Shown one piece after another: positions 44,729-54,579 of a DNA stretch of 64,000 nt; the stretch's first letter is position 1; every line of letters starts with the position of its first letter. The stretch comes from Sphingomonas sp. SUN019 (lineage in GTDB: Bacteria; Pseudomonadota; Alphaproteobacteria; Sphingomonadales; Sphingomonadaceae). Location of the stretch: positions 1,302,001 through 1,366,000 of the forward strand of contig NZ_CP096971.1 of the NCBI RefSeq assembly GCF_024758705.1, in the 5' to 3' direction. The notes beneath the pieces were generated by a model. The model ran no database searches. It was not told where the DNA came from and saw only the letters and a program-made list of their open reading frames with translations. Position numbers and translations under genes: made by a program.

Positions 44729-45031
44729 TCAGAAATATCGCGGGATCGGCCCGATTTGGCGAGTCTGGTCGGGAAGTTCGACGACCATTTCGTCGACGTA
44801 GCACCAGCCCCAGCCTTCCGGCGGGTCGTAGCCTTCGATGATGGGGTGCGCGGTCGCGTGGAAATGCGCTGTGGCGTGCCGATGCGGCGAATCATCGCAG
44901 CAGCCCACGTGGCCGCAGATACGGCAGAGCCGCAAATGCAGCCAGCGGCTGCCAATCCGCAGGCACTCCTCGCACCCCCGCGCGCTTGGGATGACATCGT
45001 CGATCGCTTCCAAGTGACAGCAGCCTTGCAT
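44729..45031 (-). CDS. UBP-type zinc-finger protein, 100 aa
   Basis: The Cys/His pattern [20 protein letters not shown] followed by [20 protein letters not shown] and HPII is the ZnF-UBP fold, which in eukaryotes binds free ubiquitin C-termini. Bacterial versions are small and mostly uncharacterised. It lies 20 bases downstream of the flavoprotein gene, a pairing seen in other bacteria, so it may act with it in redox or stress response (inference). Confidence 0.88.
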   Translation of the reverse strand: MQGCCHLEAIDDVIPSARGCEECLRIGSRWLHLRLCRICGHVGCCDDSPHRHATAHFHATAHPIIEGYDPPEGWGWCYVDEMVVELPDQTRQIGPIPRYF

Positions 45032-45051
45032 GATGCTCTCCTCTCTGACTG

Positions 45052-46710
45052 TCAGCCCGCGAGCGCCAGATGGACTTGCGCGATAACCGCCGCACCTTCG
45101 CCGACGGCGGCAGCAACGCGCTTCGTCGATCCCGCGCGGACATCGCCGATGGCGAATACGCCCGCACGACTGGTTTCGAGCGGCAGCGTAGTGCGCTTGG
45201 TCTGCCTTGCGTCACCGGCGCATGCTTGCCCGGTCAGCACGAAACCCTTGGCGTCGGTTTCGACGCAACCCTGTAGCCACCCGGCGTTGGGATCAGCACC
45301 AATGAAAAGGAAGAGATGGCGCATCGCATGATGACTGGAGACACGATTGGAAAGTTGGCGGAACACCGCGGCGGTGAGCCCGCTCTCACGATCGCCCTCC
45401 AGCGCTGCGATTTCGGCACCGACGTGAAGTTCAACATTTGGCAACGCCGCGATCCGATCGATCAGATAGCGCGACATCGTCGCCGAGAGCGGTCGGCGGA
45501 CCACGACATGCAGGCGCTTAACTTTCGGTGCGAGAAACACGATCGCCTGACCGGCCGAATTGCCGCCGCCGACCAACGCCACCTCTTCTCCCGCGCATAG
45601 TCTCGCCTCGATGGCGGAGGCCCAATAGGAAATGCCGGCACCTTCAAAAAGGTCGATATCGGGCACCTGCGGGCGTCGATAGCGGGCGCCGGAAGCGACA
45701 ACGACGGTGCGCGCGCACACTCGTCCACTGGCGGTGTCGAGGGCGAGCGACGCGTCCGGCGTGTCGCAAACAAGTTGTGACACCGTGAGCGGGATCGCCA
45801 TCTCGGCACCGAACTTGAGTGCCTGGTTGAAGGCCCGGCCGGCGAGCGCCTGACCGGAAATGCCGGTCGGAAAACCAAGATAATTCTCGATGCGCGCCGA
45901 GGCTCCGGCTTGCCCGCCCATGGCGCGTTCATCGAGAACGATTGTCGACAGCCCCTCGGACGCCGCATAGACCGCCGCGGCAAGCCCGGCCGGCCCTGCG
46001 CCGACGATCGCGACATCGTACCGCTTGTCCGGATCGAGGTCGGCGGTCATGCCGAGGCAGGCGGCCACCTCGACATCGCTGGGCCGCTTGAGGATTGTGC
46101 CGTTGGGACAGACCATCAGCGGCAGATCATCCGGTGCAACGCCGAGTCGTTCGACCAGCGCGCGACCCTCCTCATTCGATGCGGCGTCGAGGACGAGGAA
46201 TGGATAGCCACTGCGGCTGAGGAAGCCCTGAATGCGCGTCAGGTCGCGACTGCCCGGCACGCCGACGAGTATCGAGCCCGACCCACCTTCCTCGATCAGC
46301 CCGACGCGCCGCAGGATCAACGCGCGCATGATGATCTCGCCAACATCGGCCGAACCGATCATCAAGGCGCGCAGGTGCGCGGCGTCAAACGGGAGTGCGG
46401 TGCATCCGTCAGGCCCGGCCCTGCCGGCCGCCAACGAGGGCCGGCCGGCGAGCTGATTGACTTCGCCGGACAGCTGGCTCGGACCGTGCGTGGTGATCAA
46501 AGCCTCGTGCGACAGCCCGTCGCGACGGATGACGTCGATCGTACCCTCGAGCACGAGCCAGGCGGGCGCTTCCTTTTCGCCGATCGCATAGATCTGTGAA
46601 TTTGGCGCGAAGTGCTGCGCTGGACCGCTGGCGAAGCGTTTCGCTGTTCCCACTTGTGCCGGATCAAGCACGGGGAACATCTGATCCCGCCGCGTGTCGA
46701 GCGTGCTCAC
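45052..46710 (-). CDS. Thioredoxin-reductase-like flavoprotein with cyclic-nucleotide-binding domain, 552 aa
   Basis: Residues about 15-135 form a cNMP-binding/Crp-like domain, a thioredoxin-like spacer follows (to about 225), and the rest is a TrxR-type flavoprotein: FAD motif DVAIVGAGPAGLAAAVYAAS, MGGQAGASARIENYLGFPTG, and an NAD(P) motif VALVGGGNSAGQA. The redox CxxC of true thioredoxin reductase is missing; that region reads SYWASAIEARLCAGEE. It is likely a flavin oxidoreductase with another acceptor, perhaps controlled by a nucleotide or membrane state. It overlaps the mercuric-reductase-like gene by 4 bases. Confidence 0.88.
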   Translation of the reverse strand: MSTLDTRRDQMFPVLDPAQVGTAKRFASGPAQHFAPNSQIYAIGEKEAPAWLVLEGTIDVIRRDGLSHEALITTHGPSQLSGEVNQLAGRPSLAAGRAGPDGCTALPFDAAHLRALMIGSADVGEIIMRALILRRVGLIEEGGSGSILVGVPGSRDLTRIQGFLSRSGYPFLVLDAASNEEGRALVERLGVAPDDLPLMVCPNGTILKRPSDVEVAACLGMTADLDPDKRYDVAIVGAGPAGLAAAVYAASEGLSTIVLDERAMGGQAGASARIENYLGFPTGISGQALAGRAFNQALKFGAEMAIPLTVSQLVCDTPDASLALDTASGRVCARTVVVASGARYRRPQVPDIDLFEGAGISYWASAIEARLCAGEEVALVGGGNSAGQAIVFLAPKVKRLHVVVRRPLSATMSRYLIDRIAALPNVELHVGAEIAALEGDRESGLTAAVFRQLSNRVSSHHAMRHLFLFIGADPNAGWLQGCVETDAKGFVLTGQACAGDARQTKRTTLPLETSRAGVFAIGDVRAGSTKRVAAAVGEGAAVIAQVHLALAG

Positions 46711-48089
46711 GACGTGGCGGCCGGGGCGAGGTCGCCGAGCAAGGTCGGGATCAGTTCGGAGACGGTCGGGTGGATCGGCACCGCCCAGCGCAGCGTATCG
46801 ATCGACTGGTTGGCATTGATCATGTCGAGCACGCCGTGGATCGCCTCGTCGCCGCCGGTGCCGAGGATCGCCGCGCCCAAGATGCGTTGCGTATCCGCAT
46901 CGACGACGACCTTCATCAGGCCGTTCGTCTCGCCCTTTTCGATGGCACGGCCGACCTTGGTCATGGGACGGCTGGCAACGAGCACGCGCTTGCCCGATGC
47001 AACCGCTTCGGCTTCGGTCATGCCAACGCGGCCAAGCGGCGGATCGGTGTAAAGCGCATAACCGGGAATGCGCTCGGCCAGCGTTCGGTGCGCGCCGTCG
47101 AGCAGGTTCGCTGCGACGATTTCGAAATCGTTATAGGCGGTATGCGTGAAGGCGCCGCGACCGTTGCAATCGCCCAGCGCCCAGACGCCCGGCATGCTCG
47201 TCTGCAACATATTGTCGACGACAATGTAACCGCGCGCGTCGGTTGCGATACCGGCGCGGTCGAGGCCGAGATCTTCGGTGTTGGGGCGTCGGCCGACCGC
47301 GAGCAGAACGTGACTGCCCACCACAGACGGCTCGCCGTCGCGGCAATCGACCGACACTGCCACGCCGCGGTCATGCGCGGCGAAGGCGATGCACTCCGCG
47401 CCGGTACGGACGGCAATGCCCTCGCCTTCGAGTATCCCGCCGATGGCGTCGGAAATCTCCGGATCCTCGCGTGCGATCAGCCGATCGTTGCGTTCGACGA
47501 TCGTCACTTCTGCGCCGAAGCGACGAAACATCTGCGCGAATTCGAGGCCGACATAGCTGCCCCCGACCACCACCAGATGCTCGGGCGTCGTTTGAATGGC
47601 GACCATGTCGGTGTTGTCGAGATGTGGTACCGTGCCAACGCAAGGCATATCGGGAACGCTCGCGCGGCCCCCGACATTGAGGAAGATGCGCGGCGCGGTA
47701 AGCTCCTGCTCGCCGACCGCGATGACGCAGGGGCTGGTGAAGCGGGCATGACCGCGCAGGAAGGTTAGTCTCTTCATCGTTTCGAGCGATTGCTCGCCGC
47801 CCGTACGGGCATTCAGCGTTACGCCGCGCGCGCGTTCCGTGACGGCCTTCATATCGACGCTGACATCACCCACCCGCACCCCGAAATCGCCTGCGCGCCG
47901 CGCCAGTTGCGCGGCATAGGCGCTGGCGACCATCGTCTTGGTAGGCATGCATCCCGTGTTGACGCAGGTGCCGCCAACCAGATGCCGCTCGATCAGCGCG
48001 ACCGTCATGCCTGCGCCGGTCAACCGGGCTGCAAGTGGTGGCCCGGCCTGCCCCGCGCCGACGATGATCGCATCGAACGCGCGCGTCAC
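46707..48089 (-). CDS. Mercuric-reductase-like pyridine-nucleotide disulfide oxidoreductase, 460 aa
   Basis: The FAD motif AIIVGAGQAGPPLAARL is followed by the active disulfide GGTCVNTGCMPTK, the NAD(P) motif VVVGGSYVGLEFAQMF and the dimerisation domain with YTDPPLGRVGMTEAEA and VDADTQRILGAAILG. The C-terminal His-Glu pair lies in WAVPIHPTVSELIP. It lacks the N-terminal HMA domain and C-terminal Cys pair of MerA, so it is a general disulfide or soluble FAD oxidoreductase rather than a mercury enzyme. It is part of a coupled three-gene unit with its neighbours. Confidence 0.92.
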   Translation of the reverse strand: MTRAFDAIIVGAGQAGPPLAARLTGAGMTVALIERHLVGGTCVNTGCMPTKTMVASAYAAQLARRAGDFGVRVGDVSVDMKAVTERARGVTLNARTGGEQSLETMKRLTFLRGHARFTSPCVIAVGEQELTAPRIFLNVGGRASVPDMPCVGTVPHLDNTDMVAIQTTPEHLVVVGGSYVGLEFAQMFRRFGAEVTIVERNDRLIAREDPEISDAIGGILEGEGIAVRTGAECIAFAAHDRGVAVSVDCRDGEPSVVGSHVLLAVGRRPNTEDLGLDRAGIATDARGYIVVDNMLQTSMPGVWALGDCNGRGAFTHTAYNDFEIVAANLLDGAHRTLAERIPGYALYTDPPLGRVGMTEAEAVASGKRVLVASRPMTKVGRAIEKGETNGLMKVVVDADTQRILGAAILGTGGDEAIHGVLDMINANQSIDTLRWAVPIHPTVSELIPTLLGDLAPAATS

Positions 48090-48541
48090 AGCGCGGTATA
48101 GATAAGCACGGCGGCGACGATCGCCACGGCATCCTCGACGAACGCCGCCGGAGAGTCGCGGTCGAAAGCGGCGGCCAGACGCGCGCGCACCGCCGCGCCG
48201 CCGAGCGTTCCGATCACCGCGCCGATCAGCCCCAGCGCCAGCCCGAGCAGCCAGGATCCGGTGCCGTACCCGATCGCAGCGCCGGAAACGCCACCGCTTA
48301 GAAGACGCGCCCCGAACTGAACCGGCACCTTGCGGCTTGGCGTCGAGGGCAACTGATCCGTAATCAATTCACCGATCGCCAGCAGCGTGAGAATCCACGG
48401 CGTATAGCGCCAGCCAAGAAAGGTGAGCCAGCTGTCGTCGATACCCAGATGCCCGCGTGCGGCACCCCAGGCGACGGTGGTAGGCGCCATCATCGCTCTC
48501 AATCCAGCAACGATGCCGATGACGAGTGCGAGAAAGATCAT
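48086..48541 (-). CDS. DUF4126 membrane protein, 151 aa
   Basis: The sequence VIGIVAGLRAMMAPTTVAWG, then ELITDQLPSTPSRKVPVQFG and a final helix VEDAVAIVAAVLIYTAL, is the DUF4126 family. About four membrane spans are predicted. The function is unknown. The stop overlaps the disulfide-oxidoreductase start (ATGA), so this is the first gene of the redox unit. Confidence 0.85.
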   Translation of the reverse strand: MIFLALVIGIVAGLRAMMAPTTVAWGAARGHLGIDDSWLTFLGWRYTPWILTLLAIGELITDQLPSTPSRKVPVQFGARLLSGGVSGAAIGYGTGSWLLGLALGLIGAVIGTLGGAAVRARLAAAFDRDSPAAFVEDAVAIVAAVLIYTAL

Positions 48542-48895
48542 CTGCCGTCTTCCCGATGCTGCTCAAGATCTGAGCGTTTCACGGCGCGATATCGCCGTCA
48601 ACGGTCTGCCAACCTGTGAGCACCCACCACGCCTCAGTAAGATGACCCAATTATCGTCGAGAAGACCCATAAGCCGCGGTTCCAGCACCCTCGTTCATTT
48701 CCTGACACCGGACGCTCGTTCAGGTCGCCTAGACCTCTACGGTCTCGTCCGCCCGCCTCCTCAGTTGTTACGACAACGCAAGACTGGGCGAGCGGTCCAG
48801 ACAAGACATTCCATTGTGATTGCGCGCGAAAGGATATATTTTCTCAGATCTCAATGGTGGTTTTTTTCGCAGACCGGTTTGAGTCAATGGAGGTT
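48542..48895. other. Gap without a supportable gene
   Basis: This divergent intergenic region should hold the promoters of the redox unit (minus) and of the secreted protein (plus). An AT-rich stretch lies at about 48815-48880. I identify no specific site. Confidence 0.5.
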
Positions 48896-49324
48896 ATGAT
48901 GCGTATCGCCTTTGCGGCCGCCCTGCTCGCTGTCGCGTCGCCTGCTATGGCCCATCCTCACCAGTCCGTCCGCTTAACGCCCCGGCAGGCTGCTGCCGCG
49001 CTCCAGAACCCGCTTCTACAGGATGCAGGCGCACGCGCACTCACACATTTAATCGGGATATTGCTCGATACGCGGGTTGGACCGGCGGGACCACTGGTTG
49101 CGCCCGACGCTCACATCCGCCCGGATGATACGCTGCGCGACCTGGCACAGCGGGACGATCCGCGGTTCGAAGAGCATTTTCATCACGATTCCCGTCAAGC
49201 GCTCGCCAAGGCGGGGGCAGTTGCGGGCGGAGCGGCGGCGCAGGCCGTGGAGCTGAAGCGCACCGCAAAGCGGTTGGACGCTGCACTAACTCCGCTACTC
49301 GACGCGCTTGCCAGCAACAACTAG
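48896..49324 (+). CDS. Small secreted protein, 142 aa
   Basis: A signal peptide (MRIAFAAALLAVASPAMA) precedes HPHQSVRLTPRQAAAALQNP, a helical region of moderate charge with HFHHDSRQALAKAGAVAGGA and a helical end. It is periplasmic or secreted. The start is either of two adjacent ATGs (48896, 48899) behind GGAG. No family is recognised. Confidence 0.75.
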   Translation: MMRIAFAAALLAVASPAMAHPHQSVRLTPRQAAAALQNPLLQDAGARALTHLIGILLDTRVGPAGPLVAPDAHIRPDDTLRDLAQRDDPRFEEHFHHDSRQALAKAGAVAGGAAAQAVELKRTAKRLDAALTPLLDALASNN

Positions 49325-49577
49325 GCGTCGCCTTACTTGCGTATTGTCCCCATCAGAAGTCTCGACCCGCCATCCCGCTGATCGCCATACCAGCCGTCGC
49401 GGTGATATCGTTTTCAGCGGCGAGCTGCTGCCGGGCATCAGACACCGTCCGAATTACCTTTGCGAGAGGCGAATGAGACCCAGGAGAAGACGTTTACGGC
49501 ATCCTATCGGCTTCCCAATTTCGGTCACTCGTTCATGCGGTTTGTTGATGCCACAGCCGCTCCTCCCGGCCTGACCG

Positions 49578-49898
49578 TTAGGCACCGACGCGGGCGATGC
49601 GCATGCGAACGCAAACGTTATCGCCGGGCGCGATACCGGCCTGCACCCGCACCGCAGCCCTCAGCGGTAGCAGATAGCCGCCGTCCTTCGGGAAAAGCGA
49701 GGTTTCGAACGATGCGCTGGCGATACTGGCCGTGACCGGAACGCAGCCCCAGCCGTAGCTCGCCTCACGCGCGGCATAGCTTACCTCACCGAGATGCTCG
49801 GAAGGTATGGCGACGAAGTAGAAGGGAGCGGGCCCACGCCACTCAATTACCGCCGCCTCGAACACGATGTCTAGGAGAGGAGCGGCTCCGGCATGCAT
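49578..49898 (-). CDS. DUF1905 domain protein, 106 aa
   Basis: The domain is complete: DIVFEAAVIEWRGPAPFYFV at the start, YGWGCVPVTASIASASFETS in the middle and YLLPLRAAVRVQAGIAPGD at the end. DUF1905 proteins are small beta barrels of unknown function. The ATG at 49898 is chosen since upstream codons lack family similarity. Confidence 0.88.
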   Translation of the reverse strand: MHAGAAPLLDIVFEAAVIEWRGPAPFYFVAIPSEHLGEVSYAAREASYGWGCVPVTASIASASFETSLFPKDGGYLLPLRAAVRVQAGIAPGDNVCVRMRIARVGA

Positions 49899-50196
49899 GT
49901 GGCAATGATCATCTGAGCGGCGCAATGAAGCAAGCGTTGCGGACGGGGCGGGTGCCGGTCGTTGCCTAACGGGCGGAAGCTGGCGGTTGCGACCCATTCT
50001 CGGCCGTTCATCTACCCTCATGCAGCTTCCAAAACCGGGCTTTCGTTCATCGCGGTTCCAAGAGTATTTTCCCGAAGCAATTCGTGATGGTCTATTAAGC
50101 CGGGACCGGCGATGCCATCACGAAAGTGTCGCCCTACGCGGCAAAGCGAGGGCAGCGTTGCCACCCCCCCCGCCCCCTTGGAACGTCCGGTATTCG

Positions 50197-50664
50197 TCAC
50201 CGCGGTCGGGTGGCCGCGACCTGCACCGGTTGCAGTCGCGCCGCGAGCTGCACGTTGTTCTGTTTCGCCGCCGCCAGCAACTCCTTGCGTTGTGCGTAAT
50301 AATCGACGGCTGCTATCGAATCTCCGATCAGCAATTGCATCCGGATACGCCGTCCTTCGTACCCCGCTGGCAGCGGCGCCAGATCGTGGATCCTGTTAAG
50401 CGTCAGCCGTGCGGCGCGCGCCATCGTCGGGCTAGCCGAACGGATCGAGATCGCGACGGGCCGGCCATCCTGACTACGCTGGAACGTCGCGACGACAATC
50501 CCGCTTTCGCCGTTGGACGGATAGACCATCCGGCTTTCGATCTTCTTGTTGGTGGCCTTCACCCAACCCTGGAGCCGGTCCGGGCTGGCGTTGACCGACG
50601 TACTGGCGAACAGCAGTGTCGCAGTGACCAGTCCGCTCATTAGGCCGATAACGATTTGCTTCAT
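50197..50664 (-). CDS. TonB-like periplasmic protein, 155 aa
   Basis: A signal peptide (residues 1-26) is followed by a TonB-C-terminal-like domain: MVYPSNGESGIVVATFQRSQ, PVAISIRSASPTMARAARLT, then PLPAGYEGRRIRMQLLIGDS. There is no Pro-rich spacer. It probably adopts the TonB C-terminal fold and may bind outer-membrane receptors or peptidoglycan. The ATG at 50664 follows a GGGACAGGGAC ribosome region. Confidence 0.8.
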   Translation of the reverse strand: MKQIVIGLMSGLVTATLLFASTSVNASPDRLQGWVKATNKKIESRMVYPSNGESGIVVATFQRSQDGRPVAISIRSASPTMARAARLTLNRIHDLAPLPAGYEGRRIRMQLLIGDSIAAVDYYAQRKELLAAAKQNNVQLAARLQPVQVAATRPR

Positions 50665-51069
50665 GTCCCTGTCCCTTCGAGTTTCGCTTCCAACGTTGTT
50701 CATCGGACAAGTCACTTCTGCGCCTGGGCGCGTGAGCGCAGGCGGACAGAGAGCGTGAAGAGATCGTGAAAAGTTCGCGCTGCGCGTGAATAGCGCGAGG
50801 TCACATTTTTCTGATTGAGAGGTCGTTCGGCAGTCGGCCCGTTCGGCCACCACCGTTGGCGCGTGCCCAAAATTGGTTTGGATCGCATTTGATGGGACGT
50901 GGCAGCAGCCGTTTTCTATTTGCGCTTGGGACGCCCGGTTAAATCGCGAAAGGTGTCCTGAGGATCCACATCTGGACATTCAGCACTGATCGGCGGGTTC
51001 ACCGAAGCAGACGCCCGTTCATATGGGTATTCCGTCGGACACGGCGGACGGAACAAACGGGAACGCTTC
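50665..51069. other. Gap without a supportable gene
   Basis: I see no gene, RNA or terminator in these 405 bases. The minus-strand genes on either side are probably separate transcripts. Confidence 0.45.
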
Positions 51070-52272
51070 CTACGCTACCGGTGAGCGGATGTACTCGCGC
51101 CGGAAGCCCAGTCCGAGGATGCGGGCCGGGATCGACTGGAGTGCCGGCACCCTGCTCACCAGCCGGAGCAGCGCGCCGGCGCGAGGCGTCTGGTTGCGAA
51201 AGGCCGCGCCGATGACCCGCTCGTGGACAGCGTGCTGTAACCCCTGGATGAACCGGGTCGGCAGCATCCGGCGCTGTTGCACCTTGGCCGCAAGCGCGTC
51301 GACCGGCAGGCCGGCCGCGAGCGGCGCGGCGAGGAAGTTGGCCGCAGCGACCGCGTCCTGGATCGCCAGGTTAATGCCTACGCCGCCGACCGGTGACATG
51401 GCGTGCGCCGCGTCGCCGATCGCCAGCAGCCCAGGCGTGTGCCAACGCCTTAGCCGGTCAAGCGAGACACTGAGTAGCTTCACGTCGTCAAAAGAGGTGA
51501 CCGTATCCATGGCGTCGGCGAGCACCGGCGCGGTCGCGACAACGTCGGAGCGGAAGCGCTCAATACCGGCGGCGCGAACGGCGTCCGCCTCGCCCTTTCC
51601 AATCACCCGCGCGCATTGGTAGTAATCACCGCGGTCGATCACGACCACCATATGCCCGTGATCGATAAAGCCTTGGGTGCGATTCTCGGCAGTCAGCTGT
51701 TTCGGCACGCGGAACCAGAAGACGTCGATCGGTGCGCCGAGATCTTGGAGCGGAAGATCCGCCGCCTGCCGCAGGAGCGAGCCTCGCCCATCGGCGGCGA
51801 TCAAGTAGTCAGCACGGATCGTGTCGCCCGTCGCCGTACGTACGCCAGCGACCCGGCCGTCGCGCCGGACCAGCTCCGTCGCGGCGCTCCCCATCTGCAG
51901 GGTAAATGCAGTCAGAGCCGCTGCCTCGCCGGCCAGGAAGTCAAGGAACTCCCATTGCGGCATCATCGCGATGAACCGGCCGGGCGGCGGTAGGCGGTTG
52001 AAATTTGCGATGCGATAGGTTCGGCCGCCGAGCACGGCTGACACCGTTTCTACCTTCGCGTGCGGACGCGCGAGCAGACGTTCCAGCAGGCCGAGCTCCC
52101 CAAATAGGTCGAGCGTCGAGGGATGAACGGTGTCGCCGCGGAAATCGCGGAGAAAGTCGTCGTGCTTCTCCAGCACGAGCGTACGCACGCCCGCGCGTGC
52201 AAAGAGGTAACCTGCCATAATTCCTGCCGGACCACCGCCAACGATGCACAGCTGGACAGGCTCGACAGTCAT
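51070..52272 (-). CDS. FAD-dependent aromatic-ring monooxygenase type oxidoreductase, 400 aa
   Basis: The FAD motif LCIVGGGPAGIMAGYLFARA lies at the N-terminus, the DG motif region is YLIAADGRGSLLRQAAD, and the GD motif GDAAHAMSPVGGVGIN is at about 295. This is the pattern of group A flavin monooxygenases (PheA/TetX, UbiH). HPSTLDLFGELGLLERLL is typical of the subfamily. It probably hydroxylates an aromatic or polyketide-like compound with NAD(P)H and oxygen. The ATG at 52272 fits the Rossmann start. Confidence 0.9.
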   Translation of the reverse strand: MTVEPVQLCIVGGGPAGIMAGYLFARAGVRTLVLEKHDDFLRDFRGDTVHPSTLDLFGELGLLERLLARPHAKVETVSAVLGGRTYRIANFNRLPPPGRFIAMMPQWEFLDFLAGEAAALTAFTLQMGSAATELVRRDGRVAGVRTATGDTIRADYLIAADGRGSLLRQAADLPLQDLGAPIDVFWFRVPKQLTAENRTQGFIDHGHMVVVIDRGDYYQCARVIGKGEADAVRAAGIERFRSDVVATAPVLADAMDTVTSFDDVKLLSVSLDRLRRWHTPGLLAIGDAAHAMSPVGGVGINLAIQDAVAAANFLAAPLAAGLPVDALAAKVQQRRMLPTRFIQGLQHAVHERVIGAAFRNQTPRAGALLRLVSRVPALQSIPARILGLGFRREYIRSPVA

Positions 52273-52847
52273 ACCGCTCCCCTTGCGTCGGCGCGGACAA
52301 TGGCGGCACCGACGGTTATAATATCGTGGTTCCGCCAACGCTCCAACCTGCCGATGTCGTCGAAATTGACGAGCTTCGATCGAGCCGACCCGCCAACTTT
52401 CCGCTCGTATTGATTCAGGCCACCCCGGCGATCGGGAGCCTTCGAACAGTTCAAGACCTGACTTATTGGACGCATACTCGGGCACTCACGTCCGATCGGC
52501 GCCTCGCGACAGCGGCCGTCTATTCACGCAAACTGATGAGGTTGTTCGAAACCGCAGATGGTCGATGACTGCGCTTGACGGCCAGAACGGACTGCGCGGC
52601 CATTCGGACGGCGAAGCTTGCAAAAGAGCAGACATATTGCCGTCACGGATACCGTTGCTGCGAACGAGCGAACATGGTCAGGAACTCGCTGGCATGCTTC
52701 CAAAATAAGCAACGCTGCAGGGGCCATTCATTCGGCCGCCGTTTCCGAATAGCAGTTGATACCATAGACTAGTATTGCGTGAGTGAATCCTCGCAAAATC
52801 GCATGTAAAGTTTGTTCAGTGAACGCTAAATGGAGAAAGCCAGACAC
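52273..52847. other. Gap without a supportable gene
   Basis: These 575 bases lie after the giant-protein operon and before the monooxygenase start. Frames are short and atypical. I see no terminator hairpin with a T tail for the minus-strand operon. Confidence 0.45.
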
Positions 52848-54578
52848 TCATACGCCGACGGTGTCGAACCGCAAATTGGCTGATGGCAGCGACCCCGCAG
52901 GCCGCGCACGATAGGCCGCCCAGACGTGGAGCGTGCCATCGCTCCACCGCGCCGCCTGGTAATGGCGCTGCACCACCAGGCCGTCGTCGGGCACTTCTTC
53001 TTCCGGGATAAGCAGCGCGCCGCTGCCGTCGCCCGCCAGGATCGCGGTCACGCTGCCCACCGGCTGCCCGCCGCCAGCTTCGTCGCTGACCGAACCGCGA
53101 GCCAGCATGATCTGCTCATCAGGACCGGCGCGAATCGGCAGGAGCGGCACCCATTGCGGCGGCATGTGGCGGAAGAGCCGATATTGCGGCGGGGCCTGCG
53201 GGTCGCCGGTCAACTCCGCCGGGCGGGCGTCGGACAGCGGCACGCCGGCTTGCAGCGGCGATTCGCGCATCTGCTCGATCGCCCAGGCGATGTTGGCCTG
53301 CTCGTCGCGGGTCAACGTGACTTGCTCGACGACCGGGCCGATCAGCGGCTGGGCGAGCCGCGGCGCAAGGTACAGGAGGTTGCTGATCGCCGCGCCTTCG
53401 GCCTCGTCGCTGTCGGCCGGCATCGCGTGGCGGAACAGACCCCAGCGGCTCGTACCGTTCACGCCCGCGGGCTGCAGCAGGGTCTTCGCCCCGAACGTGT
53501 CGACAACGACCAGCGAGGACGAGGCGATCAGCCGCCCGACCGGGAGGTCGACGCCGATCACGTACCAGTCGTTGCCGTAGCCGCTGAGCGTCTCGACGAG
53601 CAGGACCTGCGCGAGATCGGTGCTGGCTGGGTGGATAGCGGCGATGTTTAGGCGGCCGTCCTCGAACTCCCAGAAGCGCGTCGCGGGGAGGCCAGGCGCG
53701 GTCACCGGCGCCGGGACGACGGTGCGCGTCACCGCCGCCCCCGCCTCGGCGGGCTGGGTGCCGAGATTGACCTCGCCGTTGACGTCGAATTCGTACCAGT
53801 CGACTGTGTCGCGGTCATAGCGATGCGCGGTGAGCGTGGACTCGCCGAATTGGTCGGGCGAGCGCCGCCCGGCCAGCGAGGCGGTGTATTCGAAGCGCGC
53901 CGGCTGCCAGCACGCGGCTTCGGGATCAGCGTAGTGAAATAGCGCCCCCAGCCACTTGCGCCAGAAAGCGGATGCTTCCCTGACCTCTGCGATGTCCCCC
54001 GGATCGATTGCCCGGTCGATCCGGGGCACGTCACGGCCGGCGAGTTCGGCCAGCAGCCGGCGGCCGTCGGGACTCCGCCCGGCGTGCAGGCGGGCGTAAG
54101 AGGCGGTTGCCGAATCGAGTACGGCCAGCTGCGCCTCTGGCACGTGTTCGAGCGCGTAGCGGGCGACGAAGTCCGCGCGGTAATCCTGCGACGTCCGCTG
54201 GCGCGCCAGCAGGGCGAGGAAGTGCCGTCCGGCATCGATCGCCAGCCGCAGCCCCGCGGGGCTTTCGGTTTCGGGCGTGAGCGGCACGGTGACGCGCTCG
54301 ATGATCGCTTCCAGCGGCGCCGCGTCGGGGGCGAAGCGCGGGGCGCTCAATGCGGTATTGGGCGGGATCGGCCCGGCGACGAAGCGTGTCGGCGGGGCTG
54401 CGACCCCGCGCCAGCGGGCGACGATCGGATTGCCGCCGTCGTGCCCTGCGAACTCGCCGACTTGCCATTGCCGCGCGAGCAGCCACAGCGGGTCGTGCAC
54501 CGGCGCCGCCGCCCCCGCCGCAAGGTCGCTCCGGAGCGGCTGCGGCTCAAGGCGGGAGAAAGTCGTGATCGATGCCAT
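52848..54578 (-). CDS. Uncharacterised protein of the four-gene operon, 576 aa
   Basis: The N-terminus carries RLEPQPLRSDLAAGAAAPVH followed by DPLWLLARQWQVGEFAGHDG, a pattern I associate with a family of uncharacterised bacterial proteins. No signal peptide, membrane span or catalytic motif is seen. The middle (about 235-440) is beta-rich (DWYEFDVNGEV, RFWEFEDGRLNIAAI, SSLVVVDTFGAK) and the C-terminus has YQAARWSDGTLHVWAAYRA. The ATG is one base after the TAG of the 1390-residue gene, so translation is coupled. It is the last gene of the operon. Confidence 0.85.
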   Translation of the reverse strand: MASITTFSRLEPQPLRSDLAAGAAAPVHDPLWLLARQWQVGEFAGHDGGNPIVARWRGVAAPPTRFVAGPIPPNTALSAPRFAPDAAPLEAIIERVTVPLTPETESPAGLRLAIDAGRHFLALLARQRTSQDYRADFVARYALEHVPEAQLAVLDSATASYARLHAGRSPDGRRLLAELAGRDVPRIDRAIDPGDIAEVREASAFWRKWLGALFHYADPEAACWQPARFEYTASLAGRRSPDQFGESTLTAHRYDRDTVDWYEFDVNGEVNLGTQPAEAGAAVTRTVVPAPVTAPGLPATRFWEFEDGRLNIAAIHPASTDLAQVLLVETLSGYGNDWYVIGVDLPVGRLIASSSLVVVDTFGAKTLLQPAGVNGTSRWGLFRHAMPADSDEAEGAAISNLLYLAPRLAQPLIGPVVEQVTLTRDEQANIAWAIEQMRESPLQAGVPLSDARPAELTGDPQAPPQYRLFRHMPPQWVPLLPIRAGPDEQIMLARGSVSDEAGGGQPVGSVTAILAGDGSGALLIPEEEVPDDGLVVQRHYQAARWSDGTLHVWAAYRARPAGSLPSANLRFDTVGV

Positions 54579-54579
54579 C

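Noticed and set aside
46707..48089. A mercury-resistance operon
   Set aside because: The reductase-like enzyme lacks the HMA domain and C-terminal Cys pair of MerA, and no merR, merT or merP gene is adjacent.
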